From Luteimonas rhizosphaericola (GTDB taxonomy: Bacteria; Pseudomonadota; Gammaproteobacteria; Xanthomonadales; Xanthomonadaceae), in assembly GCF_029888045.1 (NCBI RefSeq), contig NZ_JARXRN010000028.1, forward strand, positions 782,651 through 846,650: 64,000 nt of DNA. Direction: 5' to 3'. Made by a program: the position numbers and the translations under genes. Positions 24,006-35,053 of this stretch are shown here, piece by piece. Numbering within the stretch: the first letter of the stretch is position 1; each line of letters starts with the position of its first letter. Under the pieces are notes generated by a model. It was given only the letters and a program-made list of their open reading frames with translations. It did no database searches and was not told where the DNA came from.

Positions 24006-25394
24006 ATGCAGGACGAACGCGGCGACACACGGCCAGGCGGCACGCGCACAGACGCGCGCCTGCCGATGCGCGAGAAGCTCGGCTACGGCCTGGGCGACTT
24101 CGGCTTCAACCTGTACTGGGCCAACATCTCGGCCTTCCTGCTGATCTTCTACACCGACGTCATGGGCCTGGCCGCGGCGGCCGTGGGCACGATGATGCTG
24201 GTGACCAAGATCGTCGACGCGATCACCGATCCGCTGATCGGCGCGCTGGCCGACCGCACCCGCACCCGCTGGGGCCGGTTCCGGCCCTACCTGCTGTGGG
24301 GCGCGATCCCGATGGCCGTCACCGGCGTGCTGACCTGGACCGTGCCCGACCTCGACCCCGAGGGCCGCCTGCTCTGGGCCTATGCCAGCTTCACCCTGAT
24401 GATGCTGGCCTACACGGTGCTGTCGATGCCGTATTCGGCGCTGTCGGGCGTGATCACCGCCGACAGCCAGCAGCGCACCACCCTGATCAGCTTCCGCTTC
24501 ATCGCCGCGTTCGCCGGCACCACGCTGGTGAACTGGCTCACGCTGGACCTGGTGGGCTGGCTCGGTCGCGGCGACGAGGCGCTGGGCTGGCAGCTCACGC
24601 TCGGCCTGTACGGCGTGATCGCCGCGGCCACCTTCGCCACCGTGTTCCTGACCACGCGCGAGCGCATCGCGCCGCCGCCGCAGCAGCGCAGCGCGGTGCG
24701 CCAGGACATCGCCGACCTGCTGCGCAACAAGCCGTGGCTGGTGCTGTTCGTGCTGGCGCTGGTGATCATGGTGACGATCGTGATGCGCAGCGGTTCGCTG
24801 GTGTACTTCCTCAAGTACCACGTCGGCCGGCCGGAACTGACCGGCACCTTCCTGGGGCTGTATTCGGTGGCGCTGGCGGTCGGCGCGGCCTCGACCCCGC
24901 TGCTGACACGGTGGATGGACAAGCGCTCGCTGCTGATGTGGCTGATGGCGGGCGTGGGCGTGCTCAGCTGCGCGATGTATTTCGTGCCGGCCGATGCCAC
25001 CTGGACGCTGCTCGCGGTCAACACCGCCATCGGCCTGCTGCTGGGGCCGAAGTCGCCGCTGGCGTTCTCGATGTATGCCGACTGCGCCGACTACACCGAA
25101 TGGAAGACCGGCCGCCGCGCCACCGCGATGACCTTCGCCGCGGCCACGTTCTCGCAGAAGCTCGGGGGTGCCCTGGCATCGGCGGCGATCGCCTGGATGC
25201 TGGCGGCGATGGGCTACGTGGCCAACGAGGCGCAGTCGGATGCCTCGCGCCAGGGCATCGTGCTGCTGCTGACGGTGATCCCGGGCGTGGTGGCGCTGCT
25301 GGCGGCATGGCTGGTGAGCGCCTATCCGCTCGACGACGCCGCGCTGGCGCGGGTACAGGACGACCTCCAGGCCCGGCGGGACACCGCCGCATGA
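24006..25394 (+). CDS. GPH-family sugar:cation symporter (MFS)
   Basis: Probably imports a disaccharide or sugar acid with Na+ or H+. The 462-residue protein has the N-terminal signature of the glycoside-pentoside-hexuronide family, [20 protein letters not shown], then [28 protein letters not shown] (the second GPH motif), and about 12 hydrophobic segments. ATG at 24006 has GGGGAGG just upstream. Its stop overlaps the next start (ATGA). With a GH94 phosphorylase and gluconokinase behind it, cellobionic acid (or cellobiose) is the likely substrate; this is inference from context. Confidence 0.88.
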   Translation: MQDERGDTRPGGTRTDARLPMREKLGYGLGDFGFNLYWANISAFLLIFYTDVMGLAAAAVGTMMLVTKIVDAITDPLIGALADRTRTRWGRFRPYLLWGAIPMAVTGVLTWTVPDLDPEGRLLWAYASFTLMMLAYTVLSMPYSALSGVITADSQQRTTLISFRFIAAFAGTTLVNWLTLDLVGWLGRGDEALGWQLTLGLYGVIAAATFATVFLTTRERIAPPPQQRSAVRQDIADLLRNKPWLVLFVLALVIMVTIVMRSGSLVYFLKYHVGRPELTGTFLGLYSVALAVGAASTPLLTRWMDKRSLLMWLMAGVGVLSCAMYFVPADATWTLLAVNTAIGLLLGPKSPLAFSMYADCADYTEWKTGRRATAMTFAAATFSQKLGGALASAAIAWMLAAMGYVANEAQSDASRQGIVLLLTVIPGVVALLAAWLVSAYPLDDAALARVQDDLQARRDTAA

Positions 25395-27774
25395 GCCAGG
25401 CCCTGTGCACGTTCGAGGACGGCGGCCGGCGCTGCGTGCTGCAAGACCCGGTCGCGATGCCGTATGCATCGACGTTCCTCTGGAACCGGCGCCTGCTGCT
25501 GCAGCTCAACGGCCGTGGCTACGCGACCGCGCAGTTCATGCAGCCCGAGCCCGCGAAGTACGCGCATGCCCCGGCGCTGGAGGCGAAGACCTTCATGCAG
25601 CCCGAACAGCCGGTGTATGCGCACCACCCGGGCCGCTTCTGCTACGTGAAGGACGAGGAGAGCGGGCAGCTGTTCTCCGCCCCGCATGCGCCGGTGAACC
25701 GGCGTCCGGACGCGTTCCGCTGGGAGATCGAACCCGGTGGCGCGCGCTGGACCGTGACCTGCGATGGCATCGAGGTCGCGATGTCCGTGCAGCTGCCCGC
25801 GGACGAACCGGCCGAGCTGTGGACGGTCGAGGTGCGCAACCGCTCCGGTCGCGAGCGGAAGCTCTCGCTGTATCCCTACTTCCCGGTGGGCTACATGTCG
25901 TGGATGAACCAGTCCGGCGTCTACCGGCCGGACCTCGGCGCCATCGTCTGCAGCAGCGTGACCCCGTACCAGAAGGTGGAGGACTGGTTCCGCCAGCGCG
26001 AATTCCTCGACCGCACCGTGCTGCTGCACGGGCGCGCGCCCGACGCCTGGGAGGCGAACCAGGCCGCGTTCGAAGGCGAGGGCGGGCTGCATGCGCCCGA
26101 CGCCATCGCGCTGTCCGAACGGCTGGCCGGCAGGGACGCGCTGTACGAGACCCCGACGGCCGCGCTGCAGTACCGGCTGGCGCTGGACGACGGCGCGTCC
26201 GACACGCTGCGCTTCGTGTTCGCCCCGGCGCGCGACGACGCCCACGTCGCCGCGTTGCGCGAGCGGCATCTGTCTCAGGCCGGCTTCGCCGACGCCACCA
26301 CCGCCTATGCGGCGTACCTGGACGAGGGCCGCGGCTGTCTCGAGATCGAGACGCCCGACCCCTGGTTCGACGCGTTCGCCAACTGCTGGCTTCCACGCCA
26401 GGTCTATTACCACGGCGATTCCAACCGCCTGACCACCGATCCGCAGACGCGCAACTACCTGCAGGACCACATGGGCATGGCCTTCGTCCGGCCGGCCACC
26501 GCGCGTGCGGCGTTCCTGCACGCGCTGTCGCAGCAGGAGCCCAGCGGCGCGATGCCCGACGGCATCCTGCTGGTCGAGGGCGCGCAGCTGAAGTACATCA
26601 ACCAGGTGCCGCACACCGACCACTGCGTGTGGCTGCCGGTGTTCCTCGAGGCCTACCTCGACGAGACCGGCGACCTGGCCCTGCTCGAGGCGGAGGTGGA
26701 GGACCGCACCGGCGCACGCCTGCGCGTGGCCGAGCGCGTGGACCGTGCCATGCAGTGGCTGCTGGACCAGCGCGACGCGCGCGGGCTGAGCTGGATCGCC
26801 CAGGGCGACTGGTGCGACCCGATGAACATGGTCGGGTGGAAGGGGCGCGGGGTGTCGGGGTGGCTGTCGCTGGCCTCCGCGCATGCGCTGCGGCTGTGGG
26901 CCGGGATGTGCGACGCCGGCGGCCGCCAGGCGCAGGCGGCGCGCTTCCGCGACGGTGCCGAGGCGTTCAACGCCGCGGTCAACGCGCAGCTGTGGGACGG
27001 CGACTGGTACGGGCGCGGGATCACCGACGACGGCGTCACCTTCGGCGTGCGCGCCGATGCCGAAGGCCGCATCTACCTCAACCCGCAGGCCTGGGCGATG
27101 CTCGGCGGCGCGGCCGACGATGCGCGCCGTTCGCGGATGATCGCCGCGGTCGAGGATGAACTGGTCTCGCCCTGGGGCGTGGCCATGCTCGGCCCGCCGT
27201 ACACCGGCATGCGCGAGGACGTCGGCCGCCTGACCCAGAAGTTCCCCGGCTCGGCCGAGAACGGCGCGATCTACAACCATGCCGCCGCGTTCTGGCTGCA
27301 TGCGCTATATGCGGTGGGCGAGTCCGACCGCGCCTGGCGCACGCTGCGCGCGATGCTGTCCGGGCCCGATGTGGACGACTGCACCCGGCGCGGACAGCTT
27401 CCCGTGTTCGTCCCGAACTACTACCGCGGCGCCTGGCGGCTGCACCCGCGCACGGCGGGACGCTCCAGCCAGCTGTTCAATACCGGCACCGCGGCGTGGC
27501 TGTATCGGTGCGTGATCGAGTCGCTGTTCGGGCTGCGCGGCGAGGGCGCCGGGTTGCGGATCGCGCCGCAACTGCCGTCGCACTGGCCGCGCGCGCGCGC
27601 CGTGCGGCGGTTCCGGGGCGCCACCGTCGAGGTCGCGATCGAGCGCCGCGACAATGTCGCGACGATGCAGGTCGAGGTCGACGGGGAACCGGTCGAGGAC
27701 GGCCGTATCGCGCAGGTGGCGCCCGGCCGGCATTACCGCGTGCAGGTGTGGTTGCCAGCCGTCGGGGAAGCGGC

Positions 27775-27778
<4 letters not shown>
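25391..27778 (+). CDS. GH94 phosphorylase, probably cellobionic acid phosphorylase
   Basis: GH94 enzymes cleave beta-glucosides with phosphate, giving glucose 1-phosphate. The 795-residue protein has the N-terminal beta-sandwich, then an (alpha/alpha)6 barrel with [19 protein letters not shown], the general-acid region [16 protein letters not shown] (Asp473 or Asp476), and [20 protein letters not shown]. The DWCDPMN form, the length and the adjacent gluconokinase fit cellobionic acid phosphorylase (glucosyl-gluconate + Pi giving glucose 1-phosphate + gluconate). From memory, the Saccharophagus enzyme holds the gluconate carboxylate with Arg and Lys four residues apart; Arg613 and Lys617 have that spacing here. 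Cellobiose phosphorylase is the main alternative. Confidence 0.8.
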
Positions 27779-28278
<500 letters not shown>

Positions 28279-28306
28279 CCGCGGCGGAGCGCGGCCAGCG
28301 GCGGAA

Positions 28307-28882
28307 TCAGAACAGCGCGCCCTGTGCCACCGGCGCGAAACTGCGGCGGTGGTGCGGGCAGGGGCCGTGCGTGCGCAGCGCGTTGAGGTGGTAGGGCGTC
28401 GAATAGCCCTTGTGCGCGTCGAACCCGTACAGCGGGTGCTCGGCGTGCAGTGCGGTCATGGCGCGGTCGCGCGCCACCTTGGCCAGGATCGAAGCGGCCA
28501 TGATCGAGCGGTCGCGCCCGTCGCCGCCGACCAGCGCCTCGGCCGGGCAGGGCAGGTCGCGCGGCAGCGCGTTGCCGTCGATGCGCGCCAGCCCGGCCAC
28601 GTGCACCACGTTGGCGATCGCGCGCTGCATCCCGGCCATCGTGGCCTGGAAGATGTTGATCCGGTCGATCTCCTCGACCTCGACGAACACCACGCTCCAG
28701 GCCAGCGCGCGTTCGACGATGCGGTCGTAGAGGAACTCCCGGCGCGCGGGCGCGAGCCGCTTGGAATCGTCCAGACCGTTGATCCGCGGCCGCGCCGGAT
28801 CGAACACGACGGCGGCCACGACCACCGGGCCCGCGAGCGGGCCGCGGCCGGCCTCGTCGACGCCGGCGACCAGCGCGTTCAT
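28307..28882 (-). CDS. rnhB: Ribonuclease HII
   Basis: Removes single ribonucleotides and RNA primers from DNA by cutting the RNA strand of hybrids. The 191-residue product has the catalytic [15 protein letters not shown] (Asp9, Glu10), [20 protein letters not shown], and [15 protein letters not shown] with further acidic residues. ATG at 28882 overlaps the lpxB end. It closes the lpx cluster; the next gene downstream is the convergent gluconokinase, 28 nt away. Confidence 0.96.
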   Translation of the reverse strand: MNALVAGVDEAGRGPLAGPVVVAAVVFDPARPRINGLDDSKRLAPARREFLYDRIVERALAWSVVFVEVEEIDRINIFQATMAGMQRAIANVVHVAGLARIDGNALPRDLPCPAEALVGGDGRDRSIMAASILAKVARDRAMTALHAEHPLYGFDAHKGYSTPYHLNALRTHGPCPHHRRSFAPVAQGALF

Positions 28883-30078
28883 GCCGGGAACTCCAGCAGA
28901 CCGGCGACCGCGTCGGCCGCGGAGGCGGACGCATCGCGGCGCAGCGCGAGGTGCAGGTCGCGGTACACCGGCTCGAGCGCCAGGACCGCGGCCGGATCGT
29001 CGAACCAGGCCAGCACCGCCTCGGCCAGGCGCGCGGGCGTGCAGTCGTCCTGCATCAGCTCGGGCGCGATGGTGGTGCCGGCGAGCACGTTGGGCAGGGC
29101 GTAGCGGTCGACCTTGAGCAGGCCCAGCGCGCGCACGATGCGATAGGTGCTGGGCGCGATGCGGTAGCCCACGACCATCGGCCGTTTGGCCAGCATCGCC
29201 TCCAGCGTCGCGGTGCCGGAGGCCAGCAGCACCACGTCGGCCGCGGTCATCGCCTCGCGCGCACGGCCCTCGAACAGGCGCACGCTGCCGGCGGGCAGCG
29301 GTGCGGACGCGAGCAGCGCGCGCAGCGCCTCCCCGCAGGCCGGCGTCGCCGCCGGCACGAGGATGCGCAGGTTCGGCACGCGCGCCGCCACCTGGCCGGC
29401 GGCCTCGAGGAAGATCGCGCCCAGACGCTCGATCTCGCCCAGGCGCGAACCGGGCAGCACCGCGAGCACCGGGGCATCGTCCTCGATCCCGAGGTCGGCG
29501 CGCGCCCGGCGGCGGTCGGGGTTGAGCGGCATCGCGTCGGCCATCGGATGGCCGACGAAGCGCGCGTCCACGCCATGCCGGGCGTAGATCGCCGGCTCCA
29601 TCGGGAACAGGCACAGCACCCGGTCGGCGCTGCGGCCGATCTTCGCCGCACGGCCCTCGCGCCAGGCCCAGACCGAGGGACTGACGTAGTGCACGGTGCG
29701 CACGCCGCGACGCTTGAGCGCGCGCTCGAGCCCGAGGTTGAAGTCGGGCGCGTCGATGCCGATGAAGACGTCCGGACGCCAGTCGAGCAACCGGCGGCGG
29801 AAGCGACGGCGCAGGCGCAGCAACCGCGGCAGGTGCCGCAGCACTTCGCTCAGTCCCATGACCGCGAGTTCGGAGGCGTCGTGCCAGGTCTCGACCCCGG
29901 CCGCGCGCATCGCCGCGCCGCCGATGCCGGCGAACTCCGCCTCGGGAAGGCGCGCGCGCAGCTGTTCGACCAGGCCTGCCCCGAGCAGGTCGCCGGAGGC
30001 TTCACCGGCGCACAGCGCAATCCGGGGGGCGCGGGCGGGCATCGGCGCGGTTCCGGCGTCCGCCGGGCCGATGCCCAT
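28879..30078 (-). CDS. lpxB: Lipid-A-disaccharide synthase
   Basis: Joins UDP-2,3-diacylglucosamine and lipid X to the lipid A disaccharide at the inner membrane; a GT19 enzyme. The 399-residue product has the start [63 protein letters not shown] and [15 protein letters not shown]. Start is uncertain: ATG 30078 is used, but ATG 30042 and GTG 30105 are in frame; Xanthomonas homologues also carry an N-terminal extension. Its stop overlaps the rnhB start. Confidence 0.95.
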   Translation of the reverse strand: MGIGPADAGTAPMPARAPRIALCAGEASGDLLGAGLVEQLRARLPEAEFAGIGGAAMRAAGVETWHDASELAVMGLSEVLRHLPRLLRLRRRFRRRLLDWRPDVFIGIDAPDFNLGLERALKRRGVRTVHYVSPSVWAWREGRAAKIGRSADRVLCLFPMEPAIYARHGVDARFVGHPMADAMPLNPDRRRARADLGIEDDAPVLAVLPGSRLGEIERLGAIFLEAAGQVAARVPNLRILVPAATPACGEALRALLASAPLPAGSVRLFEGRAREAMTAADVVLLASGTATLEAMLAKRPMVVGYRIAPSTYRIVRALGLLKVDRYALPNVLAGTTIAPELMQDDCTPARLAEAVLAWFDDPAAVLALEPVYRDLHLALRRDASASAADAVAGLLEFPA

Positions 30079-30134
30079 GTCCCCGTAGTCCCGGTCGGTC
30101 TTCACCGTCCCACTCCCCGCGGCGGGTTGCCGCG

Positions 30135-30923
30135 TCACCGCAGCAGCGGCCGCTCGCCGCCGTCGATGAAGTCGAGCATCGCGCGCACGTCGGCGCTGCC
30201 GGCGGTCGCGATCTCCTCCAGCTCCGCACGCGCCTCGTCCAGTTTCGCGTCGCCCATGTACAGCGCGCGGTAGGCGCGCCGGATTGCGGCGATACGGGGA
30301 CTGTCGAACCCGCGACGCTTGAGGCCTTCGGCGTTGATTCCGCGCGGTCGCGCGTACTTGTCCTGCGCCACCATCAGGAACGGCGGCACGTCGCCGTTGA
30401 CGAATGCGCCCATGCCGATGAACGCGTGCGCGCCGATGCGGCAGAACTGGTGCACGCCGGCGAAGCCGCTGAGGATCACGTGGTCGTCGACCCGCACGTG
30501 CCCGGCCAGGGTGGCGTTGTTGGAGAACACGCAGTGGTTGCCGACCACGCAGTCGTGCGCGACGTGGGTGTAGGCCAGGAACCAGTTGTCGTGGCCGATG
30601 CGGGTGAGTCCGCCGCCGTCGCCGGTGCCGCGGTTGAGGGTCACGAACTCGCGCACCAGATTGCGGTCGCCGATCTCCAGCGCCACCGGTTCGCCGCGGA
30701 ACTTCTTGTCCTGGGGGTCGCCGCCGATCGCGGCGTGGCCGACGATGCGGTTGTCGCGCCCGATGCGTGTCGGGCCATGCACGCTGCAATGCGGCCCGAT
30801 CGTGGTGCCGTCGCCGATCTCGACGCCGGCCCCGATCCACGTGAACGCGCCGATCGACACGCCCTCGCCCAGCCGCGCCGACGGCTCGACGACCGCGGTG
30901 GGGTGGATGCCGGCGCCGCTCAT
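30135..30923 (-). CDS. lpxA: UDP-N-acetylglucosamine acyltransferase
   Basis: First step of lipid A synthesis: moves a hydroxyacyl chain from ACP to the 3-OH of UDP-GlcNAc. The 262-residue protein is a left-handed beta helix of hexapeptide repeats (IGxGxxIG type) for residues 5-190 with a helical C-terminus. His123 in [10 protein letters not shown] corresponds to the catalytic His125 of E. coli. It begins one base before the fabZ stop end, with only 1 nt between stop and start region. Confidence 0.97.
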   Translation of the reverse strand: MSGAGIHPTAVVEPSARLGEGVSIGAFTWIGAGVEIGDGTTIGPHCSVHGPTRIGRDNRIVGHAAIGGDPQDKKFRGEPVALEIGDRNLVREFVTLNRGTGDGGGLTRIGHDNWFLAYTHVAHDCVVGNHCVFSNNATLAGHVRVDDHVILSGFAGVHQFCRIGAHAFIGMGAFVNGDVPPFLMVAQDKYARPRGINAEGLKRRGFDSPRIAAIRRAYRALYMGDAKLDEARAELEEIATAGSADVRAMLDFIDGGERPLLR

Positions 30924-30924
30924 G

Positions 30925-31380
30925 TCAGCTGCGCACCTCGGCGCACAGGATCTCGGCGCAGGCCACCTGCTCGCCGTCCACGCGCGCGAGGCCGGAATAG
31001 AGCGTCATGTTGCGGATCTCGCGCTTGATCTCCACTTCCAGGTCGAGCCGGTCGCCGGGCACCACCATGCGCGAGAACTTCGCGTTGTCGACCTTCACCA
31101 GGTACGACAGCCGGCCCTCGAGCCCGCCGCCGTGCGTGAGCTGGGTGAGGATGCCGCCGGCCTGCGCCAGGGCCTCGATCACCAGCACGCCGGGCATCAC
31201 CGGCCGGTCGGGGAAGTGGCCTTCGAAGAACGGCTCGTTACCGGTGATGTTCTTGTAGCAGACCACGCGCCGCCCCGGTTCGGCCTCGACCACGCGGTCG
31301 ACCAGCAGGAACGGATAGCGGTGCGGCAGCAGGGCGCGGATGCCGATGCTGTCGATGGGAAGGGTGACCTGCTGTGTCAT
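30925..31380 (-). CDS. fabZ: 3-hydroxyacyl-ACP dehydratase FabZ
   Basis: Dehydrates 3-hydroxyacyl-ACP in fatty acid elongation and competes with LpxA for hydroxyacyl-ACP, which is why the two genes are kept together. The 151-residue hot-dog protein has [14 protein letters not shown] and the catalytic His55 in [14 protein letters not shown] with Glu69 in [10 protein letters not shown] at 31380 overlaps the lpxD stop (ATGA). Confidence 0.97.
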   Translation of the reverse strand: MTQQVTLPIDSIGIRALLPHRYPFLLVDRVVEAEPGRRVVCYKNITGNEPFFEGHFPDRPVMPGVLVIEALAQAGGILTQLTHGGGLEGRLSYLVKVDNAKFSRMVVPGDRLDLEVEIKREIRNMTLYSGLARVDGEQVACAEILCAEVRS

Positions 31381-32417
31381 TCGGTGTCCTTGGGCGGGGG
31401 GCCCACGCGCCGGGCCAGCGCATCGAGCTGCTTGAAGCGGACCGCGTTCCGGCGCCAGCTGCGGCTGTCCATCAGCGGGGTGCCGGAAGAATACTCCCCG
31501 GGTTCGCGGATCGAGTGGGTCACCAGCGTCATCGCCGTGACCACCACCCGGTCGCAGATCTCGAGGTGCCCGGCGATCCCGGCGGCGCCGCCGATCATGC
31601 AGTATCGCCCGATGCGGGTGCTGCCGGCCACGGCCACGCAGCCGGCCATCGCCGTGTGCGCGCCGACGTGCACGTTGTGCGCGATCTGGATCTGGTTGTC
31701 GAGGCGCACGTCGTGCTCGAGCACGGTGTCCTCGAGCGCGCCGCGGTCGATGGTGGTATTGGCGCCGATTTCGCAGTCGTCGCCCACGCGCACGCCGCCG
31801 AGCTGCGGCACCTTGATCCAGTGCGGCTCGCCCTCGTCGCGCGCGAGCGCCAGGCCGAAGCCGTCCGCGCCCAGCACCGCGCCCGGATGCACGCGCACAC
31901 GCCGGCCCAGCGTCACCCGGCACACCAGGGTCACCCGCGCCACCAGCACGCTGTCGGTGCCCACCACGCAGTCTTCGCCAACCATGCAGCCGGGGCCGAC
32001 CACCGCGCCCGCCTCGATCCGGCTGCCCGCGCCGATAGTGGCGTGCGGCCCGATCGCGGCGCCGGGATCGACGTGGGCGTCGGGATGCACCACCGCGCTG
32101 GGGTGGATGCCCGCGGCCTGGACCGTCGCAGGCTCGAACAGCGCCGCGATGCGCGCGAAGGCCACGTACGGATCGGGCGCGATGAGCACGTCGCCCGCGT
32201 ACCCGTCGGCGTCGCGCTCGCGCACGACCACCAGCCCGGCGCGGGTAGCGGCCAGCTGGCTGCGGTACTTCGGATTGGCGAGGAACGAGAGCTCGCCGGC
32301 CGCGGCCGTGGCGAGCGTGCCGACGCCGGAGATCAGCCGGGCGGAATCGCCCCGCAGCAGCAGGCCGAAGCGTTCGGCGAGTTCACCCGCGGAAACCTGG
32401 ACACCCTGGCGCGGCAT
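31377..32417 (-). CDS. lpxD: UDP-3-O-acylglucosamine N-acyltransferase
   Basis: Third step of lipid A synthesis, N-acylating UDP-3-O-acylglucosamine. The 346-residue product has the uridine-binding N-terminal domain (about 1-100), the hexapeptide-repeat beta helix (about 100-310) and a short helical tail. His247 in QIAHNVHVGAH matches the catalytic base of the family. It starts 15 nt after the bamA stop. The chaperone gene skp, which lies between bamA and lpxD in E. coli, is absent here. Confidence 0.97.
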   Translation of the reverse strand: MPRQGVQVSAGELAERFGLLLRGDSARLISGVGTLATAAAGELSFLANPKYRSQLAATRAGLVVVRERDADGYAGDVLIAPDPYVAFARIAALFEPATVQAAGIHPSAVVHPDAHVDPGAAIGPHATIGAGSRIEAGAVVGPGCMVGEDCVVGTDSVLVARVTLVCRVTLGRRVRVHPGAVLGADGFGLALARDEGEPHWIKVPQLGGVRVGDDCEIGANTTIDRGALEDTVLEHDVRLDNQIQIAHNVHVGAHTAMAGCVAVAGSTRIGRYCMIGGAAGIAGHLEICDRVVVTAMTLVTHSIREPGEYSSGTPLMDSRSWRRNAVRFKQLDALARRVGPPPKDTE

Positions 32418-32432
32418 CGATCCGGACGACGG

Positions 32433-34991
32433 CTAGAACGCGCCGCCGAAGGTGAACTGCAGGCGCTCGAGCTCGTCGCCCTGCTGGGTCACGCGGCCGT
32501 TGCTGTCGCGCACGGAATCCTGGCTGCGCAGCGGGTAGGCGTAGCTGATCGAGATCGGGCCCACCGGCGCGCGCCACATCAGCGCGATGCCGGCCGAGGC
32601 GCGCAGCTCGCTGCTCTCGAACGCGTCGACGTCGCGGAACACGTTGCCCACGTCAACGAACGCGGACACGCGCGCCGCCGGGGACTTGATCAGCTGCGGG
32701 AAGAACATCTCCACCGAGCCCACGGTCTTGAGCGAACCACCGATCGGCTGCAGGAAGCTGCTGTTGAACGCCGCTTCGCGCGGGCCCAGCGTGTTGTCGC
32801 GGAAACCGCGCACCGAACGCGCGCCGCCGGCGTAGAAGTTCTCGAAGAACGGCAGGCCGCTGGCGACAAGGGTCCGGTTGAACACCGTTCCGTCCTCGCA
32901 TTCCTCGCTGCCCGGCACGTCGCCCGGATCCGAACCGTCCGCGCCGGGGGGCGGCAGCGGCTGGCCGCCCAGCGACCGGCAGAACGTGCGGTACACATCG
33001 TCGCCGTAGCTGTCGCCGTAGCCCAGCTCGAAACGGGTGTTCAGCACCAGCGCGCGGCTGATCGGCCAGTACTTCGAGAACTCGTAGTTCAGCTTGAAGT
33101 ACTCGACCGTGGAGCCGGGCAGGGTGGTTTCGAGCGAAACGCGCTGCAGGGTGCCGCGGGTCGGCTGCAGGAAGTCGTTGCGCGAGTCGCGCGCCCATGC
33201 GAGCTCCGAGCGCCAGGAATGGAAGGTGCGCTGGCCGACCGCGTCGATGTAATCGACGATCGATTCGGGCGACGAGCCGCGGAACGCGAAGATCTGGTTG
33301 CGGTCGATGCCGACCAGGGCCGAGATCGTGTCCGACTCGGTGATCGGCAGGCCGAGGATCATCTGTCCGGCGGCGTTGGTCGAGGAATACTGCGCGGTGT
33401 TGAATTCGGAGTTGTCGAATTCGCGCCACCACAGGTTGTACCCCAGAGACAGGCCGTCGTCGGTGAAATAGGGGTTGAGGAACGAGAACGCGTAGCGCTG
33501 CAGGTACACGTTGCGCTGCGCTTCCACCGACACCCGGTTGCCGCTGCCGAGGAAGTTGTTCTGCGACAGCTGCACCGACGTGGTCAGGCCTGCCAGCTGC
33601 GAGTAGCCGATGCCGAACACGAAGCTGCCGGACGTGGTCTCGGTGACGCTGTACACCACGTCGACCTCGTCGTTGCTGCCCGGGACCGGCTCGGTTTCGA
33701 CGTTGACGCTGCCCGATTCGAAATAGCCAAGCCGCTGCAGGCGGACCTTGGAGCGGTCGATCGCGGCCTGCGAATACCACGCGCCTTCGAACTGGCGCAT
33801 CTCGCGGCGCATCACCTCGTCGGAGGTGCGGGTGTTGCCCTTGAACACGATCCGGCGCACGTTCACGCGCGGGCCGGGCACTACCTGCAGCTTGATGCCG
33901 ACGGTGCGCGCCTCGCGGTCGATCTCGGGGATCGTGTTGACCTGCGCGAAGGCGTATCCGATGTTGCCGAGCGTGGCGGTGATCGCGTCGGAGGACAGCT
34001 CCAGGATCGCGCGCGAGAAGGTCTGGCCTTCCTTCGCCAGCACCAGGCGCTCGATGTCCTCCTTCGGCAGCACGGTGTCGCCGGTCAGCTCGACCGAGGA
34101 GATCGTGTAGATCTCGCCCTCGGTCATGCCGGCGGTGATGAACATGTCGCGCTTGTCGGGGCTGATCGAGACCTGGGTGCTGTCGATGCTGAAATCGACG
34201 TAGCCGCGGTCGAGGTAGTAGTTGTGCAGCTTCTCCAGGTCGCCCGACAGCTTCTCCTTGGAGTACTGGTCGTCGCGCCGGTACCAGCTCAGCCAGTTGC
34301 TCTCGCCCGACTCCCAGGTGTCGGTGAGGTCTTCCTGCTCGTACTGTTCGTTGCCGATCAGGTTGATGTGGCGGATCTTGGCCGCCTTGCCTTCCTTGAT
34401 CGCGATTGTCACGTCGACGCGGTTGCGGTCCAGGCGCGAGACGGTGGGCGTGATCTCGACGTTGTACTTGCCGCGGTTGTTGTACTGGCGGGTCAGTTCC
34501 TGGGTCACGCGGTCGAGCGCCAGGCGGTCGAAGGTCTCGCCCTCGGACAGGCCGATGTCGTTCAGGCCCTTGCTCAGGTCCTCGGTCTTGATGTCCTTGT
34601 TGCCGGTCAGCGTGAGCTTGTTGATCGCCGGGCGCTCGGTGACCGTGATCACCAGGATGTCGCCCTGGCGGCCGACCTGGATGTCCTCGAAGAAGCCGGT
34701 GCGGTACAGCGCCCGCACCGCTTCGCCGATCCGGCTCTGGTTGATCGCGTCGCCGCGCTCGATCGGCAGGTAGGTGAATACGGTGCCCGCGCCGATGCGC
34801 TGCAGGCCGTCGATGCGGATGTCGCTCACGGTGAAGCTGCCCGCGCCCGGCGCGAACTGCGGCGCCTGGGCCTGCGCCGGCGGCGGAACGGCGAACGCGG
34901 CCTGCGGATCCACCGGCTGCTGGGCCCAGGCGGGCGCGATGGCGGTCGCGAGGGCGAGTGCGAGCAGTCGGCGGGCAGGGGTACGCGTCAT
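32433..34991 (-). CDS. bamA: Outer membrane protein assembly factor BamA
   Basis: Core of the BAM complex that folds beta-barrel proteins into the outer membrane. The product (852 residues from ATG 34991) has a signal peptide (about 1-24, ending AWAQ), five POTRA domains (about 40-440) and a 16-strand Omp85 barrel ending in Phe (FTFGGAF). The strictly conserved FYAGGARSVRGF is present. An extended extracellular loop with two Cys precedes it. In-frame ATGs at 35021 and 35054 exist, but 34991 gives the best signal peptide. Confidence 0.97.
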   Translation of the reverse strand: MTRTPARRLLALALATAIAPAWAQQPVDPQAAFAVPPPAQAQAPQFAPGAGSFTVSDIRIDGLQRIGAGTVFTYLPIERGDAINQSRIGEAVRALYRTGFFEDIQVGRQGDILVITVTERPAINKLTLTGNKDIKTEDLSKGLNDIGLSEGETFDRLALDRVTQELTRQYNNRGKYNVEITPTVSRLDRNRVDVTIAIKEGKAAKIRHINLIGNEQYEQEDLTDTWESGESNWLSWYRRDDQYSKEKLSGDLEKLHNYYLDRGYVDFSIDSTQVSISPDKRDMFITAGMTEGEIYTISSVELTGDTVLPKEDIERLVLAKEGQTFSRAILELSSDAITATLGNIGYAFAQVNTIPEIDREARTVGIKLQVVPGPRVNVRRIVFKGNTRTSDEVMRREMRQFEGAWYSQAAIDRSKVRLQRLGYFESGSVNVETEPVPGSNDEVDVVYSVTETTSGSFVFGIGYSQLAGLTTSVQLSQNNFLGSGNRVSVEAQRNVYLQRYAFSFLNPYFTDDGLSLGYNLWWREFDNSEFNTAQYSSTNAAGQMILGLPITESDTISALVGIDRNQIFAFRGSSPESIVDYIDAVGQRTFHSWRSELAWARDSRNDFLQPTRGTLQRVSLETTLPGSTVEYFKLNYEFSKYWPISRALVLNTRFELGYGDSYGDDVYRTFCRSLGGQPLPPPGADGSDPGDVPGSEECEDGTVFNRTLVASGLPFFENFYAGGARSVRGFRDNTLGPREAAFNSSFLQPIGGSLKTVGSVEMFFPQLIKSPAARVSAFVDVGNVFRDVDAFESSELRASAGIALMWRAPVGPISISYAYPLRSQDSVRDSNGRVTQQGDELERLQFTFGGAF

Positions 34992-35053
34992 CGATCGGTC
35001 CGGATTGGGGAAGAGCTCCATTGCTGACGCAATGGCGGTCGGAAGGCGGGGCA

